Source: Rhizobium sp. AQ_MP (GTDB lineage: Bacteria; Pseudomonadota; Alphaproteobacteria; Rhizobiales; Rhizobiaceae). From it: a stretch of 64,000 nucleotides of DNA. The notes beneath the pieces are model-generated. The model did no database searches. It had not been told where the DNA came from and worked only from the letters and a program-made list of their open reading frames with translations. This document shows, in pieces, positions 50,029 to 56,610 of the stretch (the stretch's first letter is position 1; each line of letters begins with the position of its first letter). The DNA lies in contig NZ_JACJVI010000001.1 of assembly GCF_014237835.1 (NCBI RefSeq), forward strand, positions 372,001 to 436,000. Reading direction: 5' to 3'. The translations under genes and the position numbers were made by a program.

Positions 50029-50199
50029 TCAAGCGGGTACTGCGGCGCCGCCGAAAAGCGTGAAATAGCCCCAGGCAAGCACAAAGGCGCCGAGTATTCC
50101 GGCCCAGATGAGGAACTTGCGGCTTGAAGGAGAGACGGTCGTCTTCGGCTTCGAGGGTTTCTCTTCCGGGGGGCGTTCGAACTTGATGACGTTCGACAT
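50029..50199 (-). CDS. Small single-helix membrane protein
   Basis: 56 residues from the ATG at 50199, after AAGAGAG. A polar, Lys/Pro/Ser-rich N-terminal part (MSNVIKFERPPEEKPSKPK) is followed by one membrane helix (about 29-50, LIWAGILGAFVLAWGYFTLF). The layout fits a small inner-membrane protein. It converges on kdgK, and a small dyad CTTGAC / GTCAAG spans both stops. Function unknown. Confidence 0.6.
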   Translation of the reverse strand: MSNVIKFERPPEEKPSKPKTTVSPSSRKFLIWAGILGAFVLAWGYFTLFGGAAVPA

Positions 50200-50380
50200 G
50201 ATCTTGCTCTCTTGTAACGCGGTTATCCTCACGTTTCCTGCCATGATCGTGCGGCAACAACAAGTCTGGTGGTCGGTCAGAAGTTCGCAGTCCCCGATTT
50301 GACCGACGCAGCGGGATGGCGCCTCTGACGAATTCTCTCAGGGGTGAAGGGATCACCGATCTCATTCGACCGGTTCGGTC

Positions 50381-50842
50381 CTAGGCTGGCGCCACCTTTT
50401 TCTTCACGGGCGGGTTCTCCCCATCATAAACGGCTCGGGCCTCGCGGATTCGTCCGTGATGCTCCGCCGTCCAGACGACAAGTGCTGCAACGGGTCCCAG
50501 CAGAGATTGGCCGAGCTCCGTCAGACGATATTCGACGCTCGGAGGCTGCGTGGGGAACACCTGGCGATGAACCAGTCCGTCGCGTTGCAGGGTGCGCAAT
50601 GTCCCTGTGAGCATCGCCTGTGAGATATCCGGTATGGCCCGCTTCAACTCGCCGAAACGGTGGGGCCTCAAGCCGAGTGTCTGCAAGATGAGCGATGCCC
50701 ACTTGTCGCCGATATGCGCGAAAACGTCACGGACCGGGCAGTTCGCTGCATCGAAAACGGTGTTGATCGGCTCTTTCATCATCGCCATTGCAGTTGCAAT
50801 TGCTGCGCTGAAGTCGAGCTGTGTCTTGGCATGTGCGGTCAT
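50381..50842 (-). CDS. HxlR family transcriptional regulator
   Basis: 153 residues. The winged helix-turn-helix follows [25 protein letters not shown], where HxlR proteins carry a conserved Cys (about residue 34) used for redox or aldehyde sensing; [30 protein letters not shown] is the recognition part. Divergent from an NmrA-type oxidoreductase, 124 bases apart, as in the Escherichia coli ytfH/ytfG pair. Confidence 0.9.
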   Translation of the reverse strand: MTAHAKTQLDFSAAIATAMAMMKEPINTVFDAANCPVRDVFAHIGDKWASLILQTLGLRPHRFGELKRAIPDISQAMLTGTLRTLQRDGLVHRQVFPTQPPSVEYRLTELGQSLLGPVAALVVWTAEHHGRIREARAVYDGENPPVKKKVAPA

Positions 50843-50966
50843 GGGTATCGTCCGACGAACCTGGTTCTGAAAAACTGCCTACTTTACGGCTGATTGGCAA
50901 TCTGAAATCTAGACCTAGTCTGAATTTTAAACCAGCCCTGTTTTGGGCCTATCGAACGGATCTGTC

Positions 50967-51866
50967 ATGAAAGCCAAGTATCTCGTTACCGGCGCCTCTG
51001 GCCAACTCGGCCGAAGCGTTCTGCATCATCTGCTTCAAACCTCTGGTGTGCCTGCGGGTGATATAATCGCAGCGAGCCGCAAGCCGGAACAGCTGACAGA
51101 GTTCGCCGCACAAGGTGTCCACGTTCGCCGGGTTGACTTCGATGATGTCACATCCATGGAGACCGTATTTGCCGACGCCGAAAACGTTCTGATCATCAGC
51201 ACCGACACGCTCGACCGTCCTGGTCATCGCCTCGTTCAGCACCGTGCCGCGGTGACGGCTGCGGAAAAGGCAGGTGTGAAGCACTTGCTCTACACCTCGA
51301 TGCCGGAGCCGGTGAATTCACCGCTGCTGTTTGCGCCAGATCATGAGGGCACGGAGGCCGCGATCCAGGCAAGTGGGCTACCGGCTTGGACGATCCTGCG
51401 AAACAACTGGTATTTCGAAAACGTCATGATGAGTGCCGGTCCGGCTCTGGCCTCCGGTCACTGGTATTCGGCTGCGGGCGACGGCAAGGTTGCTCACATT
51501 GCACGCGACGATATCGCGCGCGCAATCGCCGCAGCGCTCGTCGCCGCTGGGGACCAGAAGAAGACCTATACGCTGACCGGCAGCGCCTGCTACACGCACG
51601 GCGAAATGGCGGCGCTGATTTCGAAGGCGGCCGGCAAGCAGATCGCCGTCGTAAATGTGCCGGTCGAAGGTCTGGTGCAGGGCATGGTGGGAGCCGGGCT
51701 CCCGGAGCCGGTGGCCCGCGTCTTCGCATCGATTGACACCATGATCGGAAGCGGCGGCCTTGCCGGTATTACTGGCGATTTCAAGACCCTGACGGGTGGT
51801 GAACCTCGTTCGTTCGAAAGCTGGGTCGAGAGCCAGGCAGGTGCCTTCAAGTCCATGATCCCGTGA
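50967..51866 (+). CDS. NmrA-type NAD(P)H-dependent quinone oxidoreductase (QorB/YtfG-like)
   Basis: 299 residues from the ATG at 50967. The atypical SDR motif VTGASGQLGRSVLHHLL (about 7-23) binds NAD(P)H, and TILRNNWYFENVM is typical of the YtfG/NmrA group. Reduces quinones or aldehyde-like toxic compounds. Expected to be controlled by the divergent HxlR regulator. A terminator follows. Confidence 0.87.
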   Translation: MKAKYLVTGASGQLGRSVLHHLLQTSGVPAGDIIAASRKPEQLTEFAAQGVHVRRVDFDDVTSMETVFADAENVLIISTDTLDRPGHRLVQHRAAVTAAEKAGVKHLLYTSMPEPVNSPLLFAPDHEGTEAAIQASGLPAWTILRNNWYFENVMMSAGPALASGHWYSAAGDGKVAHIARDDIARAIAAALVAAGDQKKTYTLTGSACYTHGEMAALISKAAGKQIAVVNVPVEGLVQGMVGAGLPEPVARVFASIDTMIGSGGLAGITGDFKTLTGGEPRSFESWVESQAGAFKSMIP

Positions 51867-51931
51867 TACCGAAATCGGCCTCCGCCAGGCCGGTGCGCTC
51901 ATGCCCTGCCCACACAGGCATGATGTTGAGG

Positions 51932-51958
51932 CCGCCCGTTCGCCGAACGGGCGGTTTT
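51932..51958 (+). terminator. Terminator after the quinone oxidoreductase gene
   Basis: CCGCCCGTTC (51932-51941) pairs with GAACGGGCGG (51945-51954) around a 3-base loop, followed by TTTT. It insulates the guanidine operon promoter from upstream transcription. Confidence 0.88.
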
Positions 51959-52016
51959 CGGCGGCTGTTGCCAAAGTTGTCGAAGTTTCCGGCAGCTCCG
52001 TGCCGCTGGTATAAAC

Positions 52017-52054
52017 TGCCTCTTTAGCAGGCATCGCTGCCCGTGAGACAAGCA
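52017..52054. promoter_or_regulatory. Two tandem NtrC-like enhancer sites
   Basis: TGCCTCTTTAGCAGGCA (52017-52033) and TGCCCGTGAGACAAGCA (52038-52054) both fit TGC-N11-GCA, the 17-bp dyad form of NtrC sites. Their starts are 21 bases apart, two helical turns, so dimers would bind on the same face. They lie about 90-127 bases upstream of the predicted start of transcription, the usual enhancer distance. Binding by NtrC is inferred. Confidence 0.55.
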
Positions 52055-52116
52055 GTGCTAGCCCTGACCGGCTCATCGAGTCCCTGAGCGCCCCATTCTG
52101 CAACGTGGTGGCTCAC

Positions 52117-52132
52117 TTGGCACGCGCCTTGC
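52117..52132 (+). promoter_or_regulatory. Sigma-54 (RpoN) promoter of the guanidine operon
   Basis: TTGGCACGCGCCTTGC (52117-52132) fits the YTGGCACG-N4-TTGC consensus, with the invariant GG (52119-52120) and GC (52131-52132) separated by exactly 10 bases. Transcription would begin near 52144, just before the riboswitch aptamer. Such promoters need an activator, in this context most likely NtrC. Confidence 0.85.
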
Positions 52133-52149
52133 TCCCTCAGTCTTAGAGT

Positions 52150-52252
52150 TAGCCGCTAGGGTTCCGACGCAGCATGCGTGGCTGGTCCGAGAGCGGCTCC
52201 CGATGGAGAGACATCCCATCGGGTGCACGGCGGGACAAAAGCCCGGGAGACC
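52150..52252 (+). ncRNA. Guanidine-I riboswitch (ykkC class) aptamer
   Basis: The conserved blocks appear in order: CTAGGGTTCCG (from 52156), GCTGGTCCGAGAG (52181-52193) and ACGGCGGGACAAAAGCCCGG (52227-52246) followed by GAGA. AGCCGC (52151-52156) pairs with GCGGCT (52193-52198), and CCCGATGG pairs with CCATCGGG in the second stem. These blocks are diagnostic of the guanidine-I class, which raises expression when guanidinium binds. The genes downstream are the expected targets. The loop content is unusually long only in the first hairpin. Confidence 0.93.
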
Positions 52253-52261
52253 TCGTAAGCC

Positions 52262-52317
52262 AAGGGATTGGCGGCGCGATGGTCCATGCCGATCCCTTTT
52301 CGAAGACGCAAAAGGGG
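52262..52317 (+). promoter_or_regulatory. Riboswitch expression platform: overlapping terminator-like and SD-hiding hairpins
   Basis: AAGGGATTGGC (52262-52272) can pair with GCCGATCCCTT (52288-52298, one G-U) and is followed by TTTT, a terminator shape. The CCCTTTT at 52294-52300 can instead pair with AAAAGGG (52310-52316), hiding the ribosome site of the first gene (GGGG 52314-52317, ATG 52327). The two stems exclude each other. Which one guanidine favours cannot be read by eye. Confidence 0.6.
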
Positions 52318-52326
52318 AATTTCTAC

Positions 52327-53400
52327 ATGCAGACTGTCAAGACACTCCTATCCATCACCGCACTGGCCGGCGCGCTTGCCGTCAGCCAGATGACACCGGC
52401 CGAGGCCGCACCGAAGAAGGATTTCAAGGTCGCCTGGTCGATCTATGTCGGCTGGATGCCCTGGGGCTATGCCAATGACACCGGCATCGTGAAGAAGTGG
52501 GCCGACAAATACGGCATCAACATCGAAGTCACGCAGTTCAACGACTACGTGGAATCGATGAACCAGTATACCGCCGGTGCCTTCGATGCGGTGACGCTCA
52601 CCAATATGGATGGCCTGTCGATCCCGGCCGCCGGCGGCGTCGATACCACCGCGGTCATCGTCGGTGACTTCTCGAACGGCAACGACGCGCTGATCCTCAA
52701 GGGCAAGGACAAGCTGGAGGACGTGAAGGGCCAGAACGTCAATCTCGTCGAGTTCTCGGTTTCCCACTATCTGCTGGCCCGAGCGCTCGAAAGCATTGGT
52801 TCCTCTGAGCGGGATGTGAAGGTGGTCAACACTTCGGATGCGGATATGGTCGCCGCCTATCAGACGCCTGACGTGACCGCCGTCGTCACCTGGAACCCCC
52901 TGGTCTCCAGCATCCTGCAGGACGCCTCCGCCAAGAAGGTCTTCGACAGTTCGCAGATCCCAGGCGAAATCATTGACCTGATGGTCGCCAATACCGATGT
53001 GCTCAAGGACAATCCGGACTTCGGCAAGGCGTTGGCCGGCATCTGGTACGACACCATCGCCGTGATGACCGCCGATACCGAAGAAGGCAAGGCGGCCCGG
53101 GCCGCCATGGGGGCTGCATCGGGAACGGACCTCGCCGGCTTCGAGGCGCAGATGGCCGCCACCAAGCTCTTCGACAAGCCGGCCGATGCCGTGGCCTTCA
53201 CGGCCTCCCCGGAACTTCCGAAGACCATGGATCTGGTCCGCAACTTCCTCTTCGAGAAGGGCTTGCTCGGCAGTGGCGCGCCCTCTGCCGACGTCATCGG
53301 GATCGAACTCGCGGACGGCTCGGTTCTCGGCGACAAGGAGAACGTCAAGTTCCGCTTCACCACAACCTACATGGACGCGGCCGCCAAGGGCGCCCTCTGA
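52327..53400 (+). CDS. Guanidine operon ABC transporter, substrate-binding protein (NMT1/TauA type)
   Basis: 357 residues from the ATG at 52327, after AAAAGGGGAA. A signal peptide (MQTVKTLLSITALAGALAVS to about TPAEAA) is followed by the two-lobe binding fold related to nitrate, taurine and thiamine-precursor binding proteins: KVAWSIYVGWMPWGYANDTGIVKKWADKYG and QYTAGAFDAVTLTNMDG. It is the first gene behind the guanidine-I riboswitch, so its ligand is probably guanidinium or a guanidino compound. A hairpin separates it from the permease. Confidence 0.9.
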   Translation: MQTVKTLLSITALAGALAVSQMTPAEAAPKKDFKVAWSIYVGWMPWGYANDTGIVKKWADKYGINIEVTQFNDYVESMNQYTAGAFDAVTLTNMDGLSIPAAGGVDTTAVIVGDFSNGNDALILKGKDKLEDVKGQNVNLVEFSVSHYLLARALESIGSSERDVKVVNTSDADMVAAYQTPDVTAVVTWNPLVSSILQDASAKKVFDSSQIPGEIIDLMVANTDVLKDNPDFGKALAGIWYDTIAVMTADTEEGKAARAAMGAASGTDLAGFEAQMAATKLFDKPADAVAFTASPELPKTMDLVRNFLFEKGLLGSGAPSADVIGIELADGSVLGDKENVKFRFTTTYMDAAAKGAL

Positions 53401-53411
53401 GGCAGATCCAT

Positions 53412-53442
53412 GCCGCCCGGTTGACCTTGTCGTCCGGGCGGC
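53412..53442 (+). terminator. Intra-operon hairpin after the guanidine-binding protein gene
   Basis: GCCGCCCGG (53412-53420) pairs exactly with CCGGGCGGC (53434-53442) around 13 bases, with no T run. It probably protects or attenuates the mRNA after the highly needed binding protein. Confidence 0.65.
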
Positions 53443-53472
53443 TCCCGCCTCCCTGAAACCCTGGAGTGGTCG

Positions 53473-54291
53473 ATGCGCTGGATCAATGCTCATCCCGGAA
53501 ATGGCGCGCGCCTGACGCTCGTGCTTCTTCCCTTCGTGCTGGTGCTTGGCGCCTACATGATCGGCTCGGCGGAGCGGCTCGCCGTAAACCCGAACGACAA
53601 GTTGCTGCCCGGTTTTGCCGCCCTCTGGGAGGCGATCGATCGCATGGCTTTCACACCGGATGTCAGAACCGGCGAGTATCTGCTCTGGTCGGATACCTGG
53701 GCTAGTCTGAAGCGCCTGTTTGCCGGGCTTGGCATCGCTACTGCTATCGCGCTGCTCCTCGGCCTCGTCATCGGCATCCTGCCCTATGCACGGGCAACTC
53801 TCTCCCCATTCGTCGGGGCCATCTCCATGGTCCCGCCGCTGGCGCTTCTGCCGATCCTTTTCATCGTCATGGGTCTCGGCGAGGCCTCCAAGATCGCGCT
53901 GATTGTCATCGGCGTCGCACCGATCATGGTCCGTGATCTGGCGCTGACCGCCATCTCCTTGCCGCGTGAAATGATCGTCAAGGCCGAAACACTCTCCGCC
54001 TCCTCCTGGCAGATTGCGCTGCGTGTGGTGCTGCCGCAGATCCTGCCGCGCCTGATCACCACGCTCCGCCTGCAGCTCGGCCCTGCCTGGCTCTTCCTGA
54101 TCGCCGCTGAGGCGATCTCCTCAGACAGCGGCCTTGGATACCGGATCTTCCTCGTCCGTCGCTATCTGTCGATGGACGTCATCTTCCCCTATGTCCTCTG
54201 GATCACGGTGCTTGCGATCCTCACCGACATCCTGCTCGACCGCCTGCGCATCGCCGTCTTCCCCTGGTCCGAACTGGAGAAGGGCAAATGA
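53473..54291 (+). CDS. Guanidine operon ABC transporter, permease
   Basis: 272 residues with about six membrane helices. The coupling motif PREMIVKAETLSASSWQIALRVVLPQILPRLI marks a SsuC/TauC-type permease. A periplasmic insert (about 35-72) follows helix 1. The ATPase gene overlaps its stop by 4 bases (ATGA). It would work as a homodimer. Confidence 0.92.
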   Translation: MRWINAHPGNGARLTLVLLPFVLVLGAYMIGSAERLAVNPNDKLLPGFAALWEAIDRMAFTPDVRTGEYLLWSDTWASLKRLFAGLGIATAIALLLGLVIGILPYARATLSPFVGAISMVPPLALLPILFIVMGLGEASKIALIVIGVAPIMVRDLALTAISLPREMIVKAETLSASSWQIALRVVLPQILPRLITTLRLQLGPAWLFLIAAEAISSDSGLGYRIFLVRRYLSMDVIFPYVLWITVLAILTDILLDRLRIAVFPWSELEKGK

Positions 54292-55076
54292 GCGCGCTGT
54301 CCATCAAGAACCTCTGGAAGGAATACGGCGACCAGATCGTGCTGGAGAATGTCTCGATCGAGATTGAATCCAGAGCCTTCGTGGCACTTGTCGGCCCTTC
54401 CGGTTGTGGCAAGTCAACCTTCCTGCGCCTGCTGCTCGGCCAGGAGCGCCAGACCAAGGGTGAGATCCTGCTCGATGGTCTGGCCTTGCCGAAGGAGCCG
54501 GGGCCGGACCGCGGCGTCGTCTTCCAGCGCTACTCGGTCTTCCCCCATCTGACCGTTCTTGGCAATGTCATGCTCGGCAAGGAGTTGAAAGCCTCCCGCT
54601 TGGCCGCCCGGCTGTTCGGTGCCGCGAAACGCGCGGTTGAGGACGAGGCCCGCGCCATGATCGCCGCGGTCGGGCTTGCCAGCTCCGAGGACAAGTATCC
54701 GGCCCAGCTCTCCGGCGGCATGCAGCAGCGGCTGGCGCTCGCCCAGGCGCTGATCATGCGGCCCAAGGTTCTGCTGCTCGACGAACCCTTCGGTGCGCTC
54801 GATCCCGGGATCCGCGCGGAGATCCACACGCTGATGAAGACGCTCTGGCACGAGGCCCCGATGACCGTGGTCATGGTCACCCATGACATGCGCGAGGCCT
54901 TCACGCTTGCGACCCGCGTCGTTGCCTTCGAGCGCCCCCGCGACCGCCCGGAGGAAAAGCTCCGCTACGGCGCAACGATCACCCGCGACATCGCCATATG
55001 GCCGCCCCGCAAGGCGGGCGAGGCCTCCCTCTTTCGCCCCGACCGGGACGGCCCGGTCTCTTCAAAGGGTCAATAG
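54288..55076 (+). CDS. Guanidine operon ABC transporter, ATPase
   Basis: 262 residues. Walker A GPSGCGKST near residue 36, signature LSGGMQQRL, Walker B LLLDEPFGALD and switch His in VTHDMREAF are intact. SsuB/TauB type. A helical insert (about 95-125, LGKELKASRLAARLFGAAKR) lies between Walker A and the signature. The tail carries RPDRDGPVSSKGQ. Start overlaps the permease stop. Confidence 0.93.
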   Translation: MSALSIKNLWKEYGDQIVLENVSIEIESRAFVALVGPSGCGKSTFLRLLLGQERQTKGEILLDGLALPKEPGPDRGVVFQRYSVFPHLTVLGNVMLGKELKASRLAARLFGAAKRAVEDEARAMIAAVGLASSEDKYPAQLSGGMQQRLALAQALIMRPKVLLLDEPFGALDPGIRAEIHTLMKTLWHEAPMTVVMVTHDMREAFTLATRVVAFERPRDRPEEKLRYGATITRDIAIWPPRKAGEASLFRPDRDGPVSSKGQ

Positions 55077-55114
55077 CCGGGACGACCCGGCCAACGAAAC
55101 CACTGGAGATGACA

Positions 55115-55942
55115 ATGCATATCCGACGTTCCCCCGAAGAGATCGCTGCCAACCGGGCGCGCTACGAGGAGCATCAGAAGAAGGGGCTGGAATTCGCTCC
55201 GAAGGCGCTGCCGGCCAAGAGCGCAAAACCTGCGCCCGCAATCGCTGCCGACAAGGTCGTGCACCAGGAAAAGCTGCCCGGCGGCTGGTATTGGTGGACC
55301 CGCGTCAAGGCTAACGAGGTGGTGCGCGTCGCACTCGATGACGGCTTCTCGACCGTATCGGTCGTCGCCTGGAATGCCGAAGACCCGACGGAGCGCATGA
55401 ACCTGCCTGATACCGTCAAGGTACAGTGGACCACCGGGCTTGGTAAGGGGCGTGTCATCTTCTCCGACATGGGCAAGGTCATGTTCTCGATCACCGAGGA
55501 TAGCTCCGGCGCCCATGACGTCCTAATGGGCGGCTCGACAGCTTCCTCGAACGCGAAGAAATATGCCGGCGAGAACGGTCCGGCACTGCGCAACACCCGC
55601 GACAACTTCGTTCTGATCGCGACCAAGGCCGGCCTCGACAAGCGCGACATTCCGGCAGCTCTCGCGCTTTTCGCACCCGTCCGTGTCGATGCCGATAGCA
55701 AATTCGAATGGAAACCGGATCTCGTGCAAGATGGCGACTATGTCGATCTGCGCGCCGAGATGGACATGATCGTCGGCTTCTCCAATTGCCCGCATCCGCT
55801 CGACCCAAACCCGGTCTATGCCCCCAATCCCGTCAGCATCCTGAGGATCGCGGCCCTTGAGCCAGCGGCAGATGATCTGTGCCGGACCGCGACTGCAGAA
55901 GCCGTCCGTGGCTTTGAAAACAACGCTTTTGCGGCCCTGTGA
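55115..55942 (+). CDS. DUF1989 protein, urea carboxylase-associated protein 1 (carboxyguanidine deiminase subunit)
   Basis: 275 residues from the ATG at 55115, 6 bases after TGGAG; an ATG at 55109 touches that site. The DUF1989 core shows TEDSSGAHDVLMGG, LRNTRDNFVLIATKAGLDKRDIP and VDLRAEMDMIVGFSNCPHPLDPNP, with metal-type Cys and His. The two DUF1989 proteins of such operons form the heteromeric deiminase that turns carboxyguanidine into allophanate plus ammonia. Which subunit (A or B) this is I do not assign. Followed after 14 bases by its partner. Confidence 0.88.
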   Translation: MHIRRSPEEIAANRARYEEHQKKGLEFAPKALPAKSAKPAPAIAADKVVHQEKLPGGWYWWTRVKANEVVRVALDDGFSTVSVVAWNAEDPTERMNLPDTVKVQWTTGLGKGRVIFSDMGKVMFSITEDSSGAHDVLMGGSTASSNAKKYAGENGPALRNTRDNFVLIATKAGLDKRDIPAALALFAPVRVDADSKFEWKPDLVQDGDYVDLRAEMDMIVGFSNCPHPLDPNPVYAPNPVSILRIAALEPAADDLCRTATAEAVRGFENNAFAAL

Positions 55943-55956
55943 GAGGAGAGGCGACC

Positions 55957-56610
55957 ATGACCAGCTTTATCCAGACCTCTCCCGCCCGTTCTCTCTCCAA
56001 CACCGTGCAGGATCACTACATCGCTGCCGAAGCGCCCTTTTCGACCTTCATCAAGAAGGGCCAGGTGGTCCGCATTGAGGACACCTATGGCCAGCAGGCC
56101 GTCGATACGCTCTTCTACAACGCCCATGATTTCTCCGAGCGCTATTCCAGCCAGGACACCATGCGCGAGCAGGGGGCTGCCTATATCTCCACCGGCACCA
56201 AGGTGATCTCGAACGAAGGCCGGGTGATGCTGACGGTCACCGCCGACAGCTGCGGTCGGCACGATACCTCGGCCGGCGCCTGCTCCTGCGAGAGCAACAC
56301 GGTCCGCTTCGGCCACTATACGAAGTACCTGCATGCCTGCCGCGACAACTTCGTCATCGAGGTTTCCAAACATGGCATGAGCAAGCGCGACGTGGTGCCG
56401 AACATCAACTTCTTCATGAACGTGCCGATCGAACCCTCAGGCGAAATGACCATCGTCGACGGCATTTCCGCCCCCGGCGACTATGTCGAGCTGAAGGCGG
56501 AGATGGACGTGCTGCTTGTCATTTCCAATTGCCCGCAGATCAACAACCCCTGCAACGGCTTCGATCCCACCCCGATCCGGGTGCTCGTCTGGGACGACGA
56601 GGCGGCCTGA
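55957..56610 (+). CDS. DUF1989 protein, urea carboxylase-associated protein 2 (carboxyguanidine deiminase subunit)
   Basis: 217 residues from the ATG at 55957, after GAGGAGAGG. It shows [44 protein letters not shown] (a Cys-rich segment), [30 protein letters not shown] and [20 protein letters not shown]. It is the second DUF1989 partner and is expected to pair with the previous protein. Its stop overlaps the carboxylase start (TGATG). Confidence 0.88.
   Translation: MTSFIQTSPARSLSNTVQDHYIAAEAPFSTFIKKGQVVRIEDTYGQQAVDTLFYNAHDFSERYSSQDTMREQGAAYISTGTKVISNEGRVMLTVTADSCGRHDTSAGACSCESNTVRFGHYTKYLHACRDNFVIEVSKHGMSKRDVVPNINFFMNVPIEPSGEMTIVDGISAPGDYVELKAEMDVLLVISNCPQINNPCNGFDPTPIRVLVWDDEAA

Noticed and set aside
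52262..52300. Calling this stem a definite rho-independent terminator
   Set aside because: The T run is only four bases and the loop is 15 bases; the alternative stem that hides the ribosome site is equally good, so both are reported as candidates.
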